Shown here: positions 7,194 to 16,851 of the stretch, piece by piece
Position numbering within the stretch: the stretch's first letter is position 1
Layout of the letters: every line of letters begins with the position of its first letter
Assembly: GCA_021740905.1 (NCBI GenBank)
Contig: JAIOYV010000072.1
Coordinates: 1-35,950 of the forward strand
Reading direction: 5' to 3'
Length of the DNA stretch: 35,950 nucleotides
Origin: Bacteroidales bacterium
GTDB taxonomy: Bacteria > Bacteroidota > Bacteroidia > Bacteroidales > M50B96
Position numbers and translations under genes: made by a program
The notes under the pieces: model-generated
What the model was told of the DNA's origin: nothing
Database searches by the model: none
Seen by the model: only the letters and a program-made list of their open reading frames with translations

Positions 7194-8309
7194 TTAAATT
7201 CCAAGTGCAGTTTCGCACTGCGTAAGCATAGCTTTGTAGTAAGTTGGGTTGTGAGCACCATGGCTTCTGTCTTCCAGAAGATACATGAAGTTAAACCATG
7301 CATCAAAATGTTCCGTAGAAAGTGAAGCATAAACAGGATGGAAAAGTCCATCTTCTTCAGAAAAATGTACAGCATGGATTCCTTCTAAAGCTTCTCCAAC
7401 AAGCTGAATTCTTTCTGCTATTTCATCCATTTCAGTTTCTTTGCTACCATGGCAAGCATCGCAATTTTCAGCCAATGGCATGAAGCTATGATTGCTTTCA
7501 GGACCCATGTGGCAACCCACGCAACCACCACTGTGTGATGCGTAAGGTACACCAGCAACCGTTCCACCAATTCCTGCCCAGATGTTCCCTTGAGGACCGT
7601 GGTGAGGGCCAGCATGTGTACTACTAATATAAGAGTAACCAGTTGGCACATCAAATACAACTTCAACAGTCATGTTTACTTCGTCAACTGTAACCGATCC
7701 ATTTGGTCCGATAGCTGTGGTGTTTTTGTAAACTTCATAATCAGCACCTGAGAAAGTTCGGGTGTAAGTGGTAGGATCCTTATCAAACGAAGCACGGCCA
7801 GTACGAGCCTGGTGGCAATTGATACATAAATTATTATTTCCTTCATCAACAGTAGCACCACTACCATCTAGCATAGCAACTGCACCTTCTACCCTGAAAG
7901 CATAGTCGGTTGAATCAAAGGTGTTGTGTAAATCGTGACAGGTTGAACATTCCCATGCTTTCGGGTCAGCAATGTCACTAGCTACTTCACCATTTAAAGT
8001 CCATTCAACAAAACCGTCATGTGAGTGACACTGTGCACAAGCTGCTCTTCCACCGGCATATTCAACGGCAATAGCTCCCGAGGCGTGCTGTGACCGTGCA
8101 AACTGAACAGTAATTTGGTTCTTGAGATCTGCATTGTGGCAAACAAGGCAAGTTACATCTCCGTTAAGGCCTGGAGTTCCGTCTGTACCATTTAAACCAT
8201 CTTTACCGGCAGGTCCTTCTGGTCCCTCGCAAGAAGTGAATACAAACAGTCCGAGGAATAATCCTGCAAAAATAGAAGTGATAATTCTTAATTGTAATTT
8301 TTTCATCAT
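7194..8309 (-). CDS. Collagen-stalk hexaheme lipoprotein cytochrome, copy 1
   Basis: The 371-residue protein has a lipoprotein signal (FVFTSC, lipidated C27), then seven Gly-X-Y triplets (about 29-49, GPEGPAGKDG...), then six CxxCH motifs at C54, C91, C121, C162, C263 and C283. Histidine-rich stretches such as THAGPHHGP and the C-terminal DRSHGAHNP supply likely distal ligands. The C-terminal DRSHGAHNP segment is typical of multiheme cytochromes of the c554-like group. It should sit lipid-anchored in the outer membrane or cell surface with the heme domain held off by a short collagen-like stalk. It is about 65-70% identical to the next gene, its tandem duplicate. Control is probably through the palindrome at 8429-8458. 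Confidence 0.82.
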   Translation of the reverse strand: MMKKLQLRIITSIFAGLFLGLFVFTSCEGPEGPAGKDGLNGTDGTPGLNGDVTCLVCHNADLKNQITVQFARSQHASGAIAVEYAGGRAACAQCHSHDGFVEWTLNGEVASDIADPKAWECSTCHDLHNTFDSTDYAFRVEGAVAMLDGSGATVDEGNNNLCINCHQARTGRASFDKDPTTYTRTFSGADYEVYKNTTAIGPNGSVTVDEVNMTVEVVFDVPTGYSYISSTHAGPHHGPQGNIWAGIGGTVAGVPYASHSGGCVGCHMGPESNHSFMPLAENCDACHGSKETEMDEIAERIQLVGEALEGIHAVHFSEEDGLFHPVYASLSTEHFDAWFNFMYLLEDRSHGAHNPTYYKAMLTQCETALGI

Positions 8310-8391
8310 TATAACATTTTAAATTATTAATAAAGTTCCTTTTTCATGTAGCTAAAACTAATACTTTTACGATTCCCCGATTGAATTTAAG

Positions 8392-8401
8392 CAAAGACAT
8401 A
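8392..8401 (-). promoter_or_regulatory. Candidate -7 region of cytochrome copy 1
   Basis: TATGTCTTTG on the minus strand is conserved in both duplicates. Its TGTCTTTG part deviates from TAnnTTTG by one base. It lies about 83 bases before the start codon and ~52 bases downstream of the palindrome centre. Confidence 0.4.
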
Positions 8402-8428
8402 CCATTTTAAAAAAAGAGATATTATCTT

Positions 8429-8458
8429 TATATATATCGAGATATGTCGATACGTGTA
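8429..8458. promoter_or_regulatory. Imperfect palindromic operator, copy 1
   Basis: This aligns base for base with the perfect palindrome at 10192-10221. The inner TCGA...TCGA pair and its 6-base spacing are kept, and the outer arms show a few mismatches. It lies exactly 120 bases from the start codon, as in copy 2. A dimeric Crp/Fnr-type protein is the likely ligand. Confidence 0.6.
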
Positions 8459-8841
8459 CGACATTAGCCTTGGCCAAATATGTTGGCCAGCATGTTTGCG
8501 ACTTGAGAAAGCCTGAAATAGTACACAATTTAAGGAGTAAGACAATCAGGATCAGCTACTACAATGAATGGCATGAATGTGCAGTTGGCGGGAAGTAGCG
8601 AGCCTATAGAAAACAAACTGAATAGATTAAATTTTAATAAAACTAAATAAGAATGCCATTATTCAACCCGTAGAAATTCCTAAATATTGAATTTGTAGGG
8701 GGAATGTAGGTGCATTATAATTGTGTTTGAGGCCATGTAAAAAGCAAATTTGATTAGGTTGCAGACATTCTGGGTGTATGAAAAAACCTGCTTTCTCCAC
8801 AAAAATCTCATTCCTCAAAATTCAAAAATTACAGTTAAAAA

Positions 8842-8865
8842 AAAAGCACCCTGTAGGGTGCTTTT
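8842..8865 (-). terminator. Intrinsic terminator of cytochrome copy 2
   Basis: AAAAGCACCC (8842-8851) pairs with GGGTGCTTTT (8856-8865) around a TGTA loop. An A-tract on the plus strand gives a T-tract on the minus strand. It could also work in the other direction. Confidence 0.85.
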
Positions 8866-8887
8866 CTTTTAGTTTTATGCGAAATAA

Positions 8888-10072
8888 TTAAATTCCAAGT
8901 GCAGTTTCTGCCTGGTTAATTAATTGTTTAATATAAGATGGGTTATGTGCACTATTACTCCTGTCTTCAAGAACATAGATAAAGTTCCACCATGCATCAA
9001 ATTGCGCAGTAGTAAGTGAAGCATAAAGTGGATGGAAAGTTCCATCTTCATCAGAGTAATGCACCGCATGGATGGTTTCCAAAGCTTCTCCAACAGCATG
9101 AATTCTGTCAGCAATTGCATCCATTTCGGGTTCTTTACTAGCATGACAAGCTACACAATTTTCTTCCAAAGGCATAAAGCTATGATCTGAATCAGGACCC
9201 ATGTGGCAAGATACACACCCACCACTGTGTGATGAATAAGGAGTCCCGGCAAGAGTTCCACCAACCCCAGCCCATAAGTTTCCTTGAGGACCGTGGTGTG
9301 GACCAGCATGAGTACTACTAATATAAGCATGCGTAGCCGCTGGTACATCAAATACAACAACAACAGTATCATTGGTTGCATTGATGGTTACTGATCCATT
9401 AGGACCAATCGCAGTGGTTGTTGAATACACATCGAAATCAGCACCTGTGAAAGTCCGGGTGTAGGTTTCATCAGTAGCAACATCATACGAAGCACGATCC
9501 CTACGAGCCTGGTGGCAATTGATACAAGTATTATTTGACCCTCCTTCCACTGTAACTCCACTTCCATCAATTAATTCAACATCAGCACCAAGTCTAAAGG
9601 CATAATCTGTTGCATCAAATGTGGTGTGCAAGTCATGGCAAGTTGAACATTCCCATGCACTTGGATTTGAAATATCTTCGGCAACCTCACCTGTTAATGC
9701 AAATTCAAGATAACCCTCGTGCGAGTGACATTGTGCACAAGAAGCCCTTCCTCCAGCATATTCAACGGCAATGGCGCCTGAAGAATGTTGAGATCTTGCG
9801 AATTGAGCGGCAATTACATTCTTAGCGTATGCACCATGGCATTCCAAACAGGTAATATTGCCATCGACACCATCTGTCCCATCAGAACCGTCGGTGCCAT
9901 TTATTCCGTCTATTCCATTAATACCATTAGTCCCATTTGTTCCATCGGCTCCAGCTGGTCCGGCTGGTCCGGCAGGCCCTGCGGGTCCTTCGCATGACGT
10001 GAAAACAAAAAGTCCGAGGAATAATCCTGCAAACATGGCAGTGATAATTCTTAATTGTAATTTTTTCATCAT
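8888..10072 (-). CDS. Collagen-stalk hexaheme lipoprotein cytochrome, copy 2
   Basis: The 394-residue protein has the same layout as copy 1: lipidated C27 (FTSC), then 14 Gly-X-Y triplets (about 29-70, starting GPAGPAGPAGPAG and continuing with Asn/Asp-rich triplets), then CxxCH at C75, C112, C142, C183, C286 and C306. The 23-residue length difference from copy 1 is almost entirely the extra seven triplets (21 residues), so the stalk varies while the heme domain is kept. The CAQCH, CSTCH and CINCH motifs and the histidine-rich THAGPHHGPQG are identical between copies. A surface-exposed terminal electron donor/acceptor is inferred. It is preceded by a perfect 30-bp palindrome 120 bases from the ATG. 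Confidence 0.82.
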   Translation of the reverse strand: MMKKLQLRIITAMFAGLFLGLFVFTSCEGPAGPAGPAGPAGADGTNGTNGINGIDGINGTDGSDGTDGVDGNITCLECHGAYAKNVIAAQFARSQHSSGAIAVEYAGGRASCAQCHSHEGYLEFALTGEVAEDISNPSAWECSTCHDLHTTFDATDYAFRLGADVELIDGSGVTVEGGSNNTCINCHQARRDRASYDVATDETYTRTFTGADFDVYSTTTAIGPNGSVTINATNDTVVVVFDVPAATHAYISSTHAGPHHGPQGNLWAGVGGTLAGTPYSSHSGGCVSCHMGPDSDHSFMPLEENCVACHASKEPEMDAIADRIHAVGEALETIHAVHYSDEDGTFHPLYASLTTAQFDAWWNFIYVLEDRSNSAHNPSYIKQLINQAETALGI

Positions 10073-10153
10073 CGTAACATTTTAATTAATAATAAAGTTC
10101 CTTTTTTATGTAGCTAAATCTAATATATAATGTAATTTCTGGCTAAATTTAAA

Positions 10154-10163
10154 CAAAGACATA
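10154..10163 (-). promoter_or_regulatory. Candidate -7 region of cytochrome copy 2
   Basis: TATGTCTTTG on the minus strand, identical to copy 1. It lies ~52 bases downstream of the palindrome centre and about 82 bases before the start codon. Confidence 0.4.
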
Positions 10164-10191
10164 CTATTTTAATATGAAAGATATAATCTTT

Positions 10192-10221
10192 TACATATAT
10201 CGACATAAGTCGATATATGTA
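10192..10221. promoter_or_regulatory. Perfect 30-bp palindromic operator
   Basis: TACATATATCGAC (10192-10204) and GTCGATATATGTA (10209-10221) are perfect reverse complements around ATAA. The half-site with TCGAC and a 4-base centre has the geometry of Crp/Fnr-family operators (5-base half-sites around 4 bases), with TCGAC replacing TTGAT. A Crp/Fnr-like gene lies at 2289-2993. Confidence 0.7.
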
Positions 10222-10814
10222 CGGAATTAGGCTGGGTAAAATATGCTGGGCAACATTTATTTTGAATTGGTCATGCGTAGAATAAAGCTATGTCAAAAAA
10301 GTAAAGCATACAGGATCAGATAGTTTAACTATGATCTCACATTCTCAATTGAAAGAAGCTTGAAGGCATAGCAGAAACATGTAGCGACATGATAAATTTT
10401 AATAGAACGAAATTAAGAATTCTTTTTTCCGCCTAAAAAAAATGCGTAAAATTCGTCTTTGTAGTGGCAATGTAGGCCTATATTAATTGTGATTGGAACT
10501 TGGTGATAGACAATTTTGATTGGTTTGCAGCCATTCTTGGTGTTTGATAAAGCCATCCTCCTTCCTAAAAATCCGATCCTCTATTGTGTGTATTAATATC
10601 GTACAAAATACATCAAGGAGCAAACCTATTTACAGGGAAATATGGTTTACTAATTTATTGCAAAAATGCAAACAATTTATTAGCACTTATGAAAAATGTA
10701 TGCTGATATTTGTTTCCGAAAAGGCCTAACAGGTAATGAATTAAAAAAAATGAACAGGAAGTTTCTGCACCATAATATATACATACCTTTCATGGGTATG
10801 TGATTAAAACGCAA

Positions 10815-10845
10815 AAACCCCGAAAGCAGATTGCTTTCGGGGTTT
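10815..10845 (-). terminator. Intrinsic terminator of groESL
   Basis: AAACCCCGAAAGCA (10815-10828) pairs perfectly with TGCTTTCGGGGTTT (10832-10845) around a GAT loop, followed on the minus strand by a T-rich run. It lies 46 bases past the groEL stop. Confidence 0.9.
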
Positions 10846-10891
10846 CATTAAGTTCCCTTTTATGGGGTATATAATATGGTATCTATATGAT

Positions 10892-12544
<1,653 letters not shown>

Positions 12545-12562
12545 TTATGTTCGACAATAGGA

Positions 12563-12841
12563 TTAAATAATTGCAAGAATATCAGACTGGTTCATGATTA
12601 AATAATCATTTCCTTCGTGAGAAATCTCAGTGCCTGAATATTTTCCGTACATAACTTTGTCACCCACTTTTACTTCCATTGGTTCTTCTTCAGTTCCTTT
12701 TCCTACTGCAACTACTTTTCCTTGTTGCGGTTTTTCTTTCGCAGAATCAGGTATAATTATACCAGAGGCTGTTTTTTTCTCTGCTTCAATCGCTTCAATT
12801 AGTACCCGTGTACCGAGCGGCTTAATTTGTACTTTCGACAT
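12563..12841 (-). CDS. groES: Co-chaperonin GroES (Cpn10)
   Basis: The 92-residue protein is the normal size. It forms the heptameric lid on GroEL. The [10 protein letters not shown] opening, the mobile-loop [13 protein letters not shown] and the [14 protein letters not shown] segment are family hallmarks. No CIRCE element (TTAGCACTC-N9-GAGTGCTAA) is present in the 449 bases upstream, so HrcA control is not evident. It is the first gene of the groESL pair. Confidence 0.97.
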   Translation of the reverse strand: MSKVQIKPLGTRVLIEAIEAEKKTASGIIIPDSAKEKPQQGKVVAVGKGTEEEPMEVKVGDKVMYGKYSGTEISHEGNDYLIMNQSDILAII

Positions 12842-13229
12842 ATTATTTAAATTTTAAATTAAACATTTTTATTTGCGCCCTGCTTTGTCATAATGTATGC
12901 CAAAGCTTCTTTGTCGCTGTGGGTTAGAAGACAAAAAGGGCAACAATACATTCAAGCTCCTATCTTTCAGGAAGATAATTAAATATGATAAATATTGAGA
13001 GGACTGACATGAAAACTAATTTGCTGACATCATTGCACTTCACTAGCTCCTATTACCTGGGTGTAAGTGCCATTATTTCAGTGTGTAATATATTCCCTTA
13101 TTCGGACAAAAATGAATTTCAGCAATAGTGACAGCCTGACATTCTTTCGATAGTGGGAGTACGGCTCCAATTTTCTGCTTAACCCGATTTGGTGGGGCTT
13201 AGACTTTTGCCCTGGAATTGGCTCCTAGC
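12842..13229. other. Intergenic upstream of groES
   Basis: No gene or CIRCE operator is visible. The 25 bases before the groES start are AT-rich (AAATTTAAAATTT). The rest is unstructured apart from minor repeats such as CTGACAT. Confidence 0.3.
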
Positions 13230-13267
13230 AAAAAAAAAATGCCGGCAAATATGATTTGTCGGCATTT
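13230..13267 (-). terminator. Intrinsic terminator of the lptE-secG operon
   Basis: AAATGCCGGCAAAT pairs with ATTTGTCGGCATTT around ATG with one wobble pair. The A-run at 13230-13239 provides a minus-strand T-tract. Confidence 0.88.
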
Positions 13268-13290
13268 CAAATATCTTATAATTTCAGATT

Positions 13291-13662
13291 TTATTCTGTC
13301 TGTTCAGGGTCTCCTGAATTATCGGGTTGTTCAAAACCGGAAGGTTCCGTAGCCGGAGCTGTGGTCGGAAACTGAGCAGCTTGTTGTGCATCGGTAAAAT
13401 CGACCATTTCGAGTTGTGAACGCGATTCAACAGTCTGGTCTTTTGGGATTACCGCACTGGCAAAAATGCTGAATACCAACAAAGCAATGGCCAGATACCA
13501 TGTCGTTTTTTCGAGAAAGTCGGTGGTCTTTCTTACACCCATCACCTGATTCGATGATGAAAAATTAGAAGCCAGGCCTCCACCTTTTGAGTTCTGCACC
13601 AGAACAATCAAAATCATTAAAATGGCCACTACCAGTATTAATCCTGAAACAATTGTAAACAT
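13291..13662 (-). CDS. secG: Preprotein translocase subunit SecG
   Basis: The 123-residue protein has two membrane segments (about 3-22 and 56-74) joined by the conserved VLVQNSKGGGLASNF loop, with an acidic, Pro/Thr-rich cytoplasmic tail. SecG supports SecYEG-mediated export. It lies nine bases after the hypothetical gene upstream and is the last gene before a terminator. Confidence 0.93.
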   Translation of the reverse strand: MFTIVSGLILVVAILMILIVLVQNSKGGGLASNFSSSNQVMGVRKTTDFLEKTTWYLAIALLVFSIFASAVIPKDQTVESRSQLEMVDFTDAQQAAQFPTTAPATEPSGFEQPDNSGDPEQTE

Positions 13663-13671
13663 TGTAAAATA

Positions 13672-14694
13672 TTATTCGTTTTTTAAGTCCTTTATTTTTT
13701 CAATTTGGTGTGCAAAGTAAATGCTTTTTTCGGGATATTTCAAACTTAATTTTTCATACGCAAGCAAGGCTTTGTTATAGTGCTTTTGGTTGATGTAAAT
13801 TTTTGCTAATGTATCAGTTATGAAGTCATCACTATCTTCGATGCTCGACTCAGAAATATCTTTTTGTTGCTTTTCGGAATGTAAGGGAGGGGCAATTCTG
13901 GGATCAGCTTTAATAAAATTGTCGATAAGCGCTTGCTGATCGTTTCTCGTTGGAGGACTTTCGTTCTTCTTCTCTTCTTCCGATTTCTGTTGAACCATTA
14001 CTTTTGAACCCGGCTGTGACAAAAGTTTGATCCAATCATCAAATGAATGTTTCTCCCTGGCTATTTTGTCAATCCTATTTACAGGATCAGGGATTTCCTT
14101 ATCTGGTGCATGAACATCGTTCAATTCAATTGTTTCGGAGGTGCTCTCCAAAAGGTTTTTTTTCTTCTGAATGGTTTCTTGGGGTTCGGACAAATCGAGG
14201 ATGTGTTGGGGCTCTTCATCCAATTTTTTCAACAGTTCATGCCCAAGCCACTCCCTGATCCCATGCTGATCTTTTTCTGTTTTTTCAGTTTTACCTGTAA
14301 TTGCTTTGTCCTCCGAAGAAATTCCTTCGAATAATTTTTGATCAGAAGATAGGACACTTGCCTTTTTAAAAGCTTTTTCAATAACAGATGGCTTATCTGT
14401 TTCTACATTCGACGAAAATTCTTGTCCTTGTTCGAGGTTAGCTTCTTCTTCTGAATTTTCGGAATGGGGATGCAAGAAACTGTACAATATCTTCCGGTTG
14501 CCCACAAAGGAAGATGAAATCCTAAGCTGCTTGTTGAATTTCAGGTGGCCTATATCGTGCAAGTTTTTGAGGTATAAAAGATGGGCCGTCTGAAAATAGG
14601 GGTATTCAGTTATGATATCTTCCATTACTTTCAGCGAATTATCGTTGAGCAATGCAGGGTTTTCGAGATATGTATAGAACTGTTCGCGGCTCAT
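13672..14694 (-). CDS. Conserved hypothetical with a C-terminal TPR-like helix pair
   Basis: The 340-residue protein has an N-terminal helical domain (MSREQFYTYLENPALLND..., about 1-75) with YPYFQTAHLLYLKNL. A long charged low-complexity middle (about 85-280, rich in Glu, Lys and Ser) follows. A C-terminal TPR-like repeat (LAKIYINQKHYNKALLAYEKLS, about 290-330) ends the chain. I do not recognise a function. It is wedged between lptE and secG with gaps of 8 and 9 bases, so it is translationally linked to envelope biogenesis genes. I chose ATG 14694, which starts eight bases after the lptE stop. A TTG five codons upstream overlaps lptE. There is no signal peptide, so a cytoplasmic location is inferred. 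Confidence 0.7.
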   Translation of the reverse strand: MSREQFYTYLENPALLNDNSLKVMEDIITEYPYFQTAHLLYLKNLHDIGHLKFNKQLRISSSFVGNRKILYSFLHPHSENSEEEANLEQGQEFSSNVETDKPSVIEKAFKKASVLSSDQKLFEGISSEDKAITGKTEKTEKDQHGIREWLGHELLKKLDEEPQHILDLSEPQETIQKKKNLLESTSETIELNDVHAPDKEIPDPVNRIDKIAREKHSFDDWIKLLSQPGSKVMVQQKSEEEKKNESPPTRNDQQALIDNFIKADPRIAPPLHSEKQQKDISESSIEDSDDFITDTLAKIYINQKHYNKALLAYEKLSLKYPEKSIYFAHQIEKIKDLKNE

Positions 14695-14702
14695 GCCCGG
14701 GT

Positions 14703-15239
14703 TTACCAATTTACGACCGATTCATTAAAAATATCTTCTACCAATTGTTTCACAATTTCCTCTGTCAGCTCAGTTTCCACCTGGCTTAAATCCTTTGAAC
14801 TGCTGTAATTTTCGAAGCGGGAAAAGCTTTTGTCAAAATCGAATTTCGAGTCAGGGTCTTTCGAGTTTACGTACCTTACCCGCACCGTTATCGTGAGGCG
14901 GTTTTCAGCAGCCACATCATTTTCTTTTATCGCCATTGGCTTGGTCTCGTAGCCGGTTATCTCGCCCTCGAAATGCAAATCGCCAACCCCGTTTACAAGG
15001 GTAAGGCTGGTTTGCGACACAAATTTATCCTTTAGGGCATCAGTCAAATCCTGGCTCAATTGAGGGTTCACTAAAGGGGCATTATTCTGAAAATAATTCA
15101 CCGAAACTGTTTTTGCATCAGGTGGGATGGATGCTCCCGATAAGGAATAACTTACCGAACCGCATTGCGGCAACCCGGACAAAAGGAAAAATCCGGCAAT
15201 AACTATTTGGACTAAGTATGAAAGTATTTTTCTCATCAT
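14703..15239 (-). CDS. lptE: LPS-assembly lipoprotein LptE
   Basis: The protein has a hydrophobic lipoprotein signal with LSGLPQC before the mature part, then YSLSGASIPPDAKTVSVNYFQNNAP and LTDALKDKF, characteristic of Bacteroidota LptE (PF04390). LptE plugs the LptD barrel that inserts lipopolysaccharide in the outer membrane. The start is set at 15239 (MMRKIL). A TTG ten codons further up is weak. It follows the sigma-54 activator by 46 bases and precedes the TPR-like gene by eight. Confidence 0.85.
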   Translation of the reverse strand: MMRKILSYLVQIVIAGFFLLSGLPQCGSVSYSLSGASIPPDAKTVSVNYFQNNAPLVNPQLSQDLTDALKDKFVSQTSLTLVNGVGDLHFEGEITGYETKPMAIKENDVAAENRLTITVRVRYVNSKDPDSKFDFDKSFSRFENYSSSKDLSQVETELTEEIVKQLVEDIFNESVVNW

Positions 15240-15285
15240 CAACTCTATTAAACAATATTCAATAAACAATAATCATTTAAAAAGA

Positions 15286-16524
15286 TTATCCATCAATATC
15301 ATATTCTTTTATTTTCCTGTATAGTGTGCGTTCCGAAATACCCAGGTTTTGCGCTGCATATTTGCGTTTCCCTTTGTGTTTGTCGAGGGCCTTTTTTATC
15401 AGCTCAATTTCTTTGTCTTGGAGTGACAGTGATTCCTCCACATATTCTTCGGTATCTTCAATTATATGGCTATCTGTTTGAGGGGGATGATAACTGTCCT
15501 GCCGTGGCGTGTAGTCATGGCTTATAGACTGGTCGTTGTCTGCATAAAACTTCTTGATAAGCTGGGCATTTTCCTCCCTGACGGTCACATCGTCAGTACC
15601 ATGATGGATAATTTCATTCACCAGCTTTTTCAAGTCGTTCACGTCGCGTTTCATATCAAACAAAACCTGATACAGGATTTCTCGTTCAGAAGCAAAGGTT
15701 TTTTCATCAACAGGTTTGTAAATGGCCGGTAAGTTGGGCATTGTGGAAACCGGCAGATAAGCTTGTAAGGCTTCGGGCGATATATTTCGTTCCTGTTCAA
15801 TGATTGAAATTTGCTCGGTAATATTTTTCAATTGCCTCACATTGCCGGGCCATTTAAAGTTGATCAGGATTCGTTGGGCGTCTTCGTTTAATTTGATGGA
15901 TGGCATGCGATACCGCTCGGCAAAATCGTTTGCAAATTTTCTGAACAGGAGAAAAATATCCTCCTTTCGGGCACGCAGCGAAGGTATGGTTATGGGCACC
16001 GTATTGAGGCGATAAAACAAATCCTCCCTGAATTTATTCTGGTAAATGGCTTCCATCAGATTCACGTTTGTGGCAGCCACAACACGCACATCGGTTTTTT
16101 GCGCCTTAGACGACCCTACCCTTATAAACTCACCGGTTTCGATAACCCGCAACAAACGAACCTGTGTCGACAGAGGCAATTCGCCCACTTCATCCAAAAA
16201 AATGGTCCCTTTGTCGGCCACCTCGAAATATCCTTTGCGGGCATCGTGCGCCCCCGTAAACGAACCTTTCTCGTGCCCAAACAGTTCGGAATCGATGGTG
16301 CCTTCGGGAATAGCCCCGCAATTGACGGCAATATAGCTTTCGTGTTTTCGGGCACTGTACTGATGGATTATTTTAGGGAAGACCTCCTTCCCCGATCCGC
16401 TTTCGCCGGTAATCAACACCGATAAGTCAGTAGGTGCAACCTGTACTGCAATATCAATAGCCCGGTTTATCAAGGGCGAATTTCCGATTATGCCAAAACG
16501 TTGTTTTATCTGTTGAACTTCCAT
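15286..16524 (-). CDS. Sigma-54-dependent activator lacking a sensory domain
   Basis: The 412-residue protein starts almost directly with an AAA+ sigma-54 interaction domain. It has Walker A GESGSGKE (40-47), the sigma-54 contact loop GSFTGA (87-92, with Ser for the usual Ala), Walker B TIFLDEVG (108-114), and the FYRLNTVPI and WPGNVRQL motifs. A linker of about 80 charged residues leads to a Fis-type helix-turn-helix (NLGISERTLYRKIKEY). There is no receiver, GAF or PAS domain at the N-terminus, so control must come from level, partner or ligand at the AAA+ domain. The start at 16524 is supported by a TAATTTTG -7 box at 16560-16567, which excludes the longer frame. It heads the lptE-hypothetical-secG operon. 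Confidence 0.9.
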   Translation of the reverse strand: MEVQQIKQRFGIIGNSPLINRAIDIAVQVAPTDLSVLITGESGSGKEVFPKIIHQYSARKHESYIAVNCGAIPEGTIDSELFGHEKGSFTGAHDARKGYFEVADKGTIFLDEVGELPLSTQVRLLRVIETGEFIRVGSSKAQKTDVRVVAATNVNLMEAIYQNKFREDLFYRLNTVPITIPSLRARKEDIFLLFRKFANDFAERYRMPSIKLNEDAQRILINFKWPGNVRQLKNITEQISIIEQERNISPEALQAYLPVSTMPNLPAIYKPVDEKTFASEREILYQVLFDMKRDVNDLKKLVNEIIHHGTDDVTVREENAQLIKKFYADNDQSISHDYTPRQDSYHPPQTDSHIIEDTEEYVEESLSLQDKEIELIKKALDKHKGKRKYAAQNLGISERTLYRKIKEYDIDG

Positions 16525-16559
16525 TATTAAGTAAACTTTTTCTTTCAATTCTAATTCAA

Positions 16560-16567
16560 CAAAATTA
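16560..16567 (-). promoter_or_regulatory. -7 box (TAnnTTTG) for the sigma-54 activator operon
   Basis: On the minus strand this reads TAATTTTG. It would give a leader of about 30 bases before the ATG at 16524. Confidence 0.55.
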
Positions 16568-16708
16568 CTGATTTTATGCCTCTTTAAAAAACACCTGACT
16601 GACAAAAATTCCGATTGTAGTTCAAACCTGTAACGAATCGAAAGTCAAAATTTGGTAGTTGTCAGCTCGCGCTTCATATTTGCCGGTTGACTGCCTGTTG
16701 TCCAGGTA

Positions 16709-16730
16709 GAGACGCACGGCTGTGCATCTC
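16709..16730. repeat. Small imperfect palindrome
   Basis: GAGACGCAC and GTGCATCTC flank GGCT with one mismatch. This sequence type (GAGACGCACGGC.GTGC.TCTC) recurs in bacterial intergenic regions as a small palindromic repeat. Only one copy is in the window. Confidence 0.45.
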
Positions 16731-16821
16731 AAAAGTAGCTGACCCCAACTATAAATTGGCTCAACAAAATCTTTGTTGAAAAATGAAACCAGAAATCATA
16801 TCTTCTATACACACATTTTAC

Positions 16822-16829
16822 TACTTTTG
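16822..16829 (+). promoter_or_regulatory. -7 box (TAnnTTTG) for the aminotransferase
   Basis: TACTTTTG lies 23 bases before the ATG at 16852. It falls inside the longer open frame that starts at 16783, so it argues for the downstream start. Confidence 0.6.
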
Positions 16830-16851
16830 TCGGCTTAAATTTTTAAACTGG

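Larger units (their letters stand above)
8310..8822. other. Upstream block of cytochrome copy 1 (duplicated non-coding)
   Basis: About 510 bases upstream of this gene align with the ~510 bases upstream of copy 2 (10073-10580). Matching segments include TAATAAAGTTCC near the start codon, CAAAGACATAC, the palindrome, TTTGTAGNGG.AATGTAGG, and TTGCAG.CATTCT.GGTGT near the distal end. No gene is evident in either copy. It is therefore the non-coding half of a tandem duplication unit. Confidence 0.65.
10073..10580. other. Upstream block of cytochrome copy 2 (duplicated non-coding)
   Basis: This is homologous over its whole length to 8310-8822 with clear substitutions, and it contains the palindrome at 10192-10221. 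No open frame is shared by the two copies. From 10581 to 10814 the sequence has no recognisable feature beyond AT-rich spacer. Confidence 0.6.

Noticed and set aside
9858-10085. Proline/serine-rich open frames opposite the collagen-like stalk
   Set aside because: They are antisense shadows of the Gly-X-Y repeat coding sequence.
10520-10729. 69-codon open frame upstream of cytochrome copy 2
   Set aside because: The homologous stretch upstream of copy 1 does not keep the frame open, and there is no start or promoter support.
12842-13229. Search for a CIRCE element controlling groESL
   Set aside because: No TTAGCACTC/GAGTGCTAA pair is present, so HrcA control is not supported.
16783-16851. Longer N-terminus for the aminotransferase
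   Set aside because: A TACTTTTG -7 box lies inside it, and the extra residues are not family-like. The start at 16852 is preferred.
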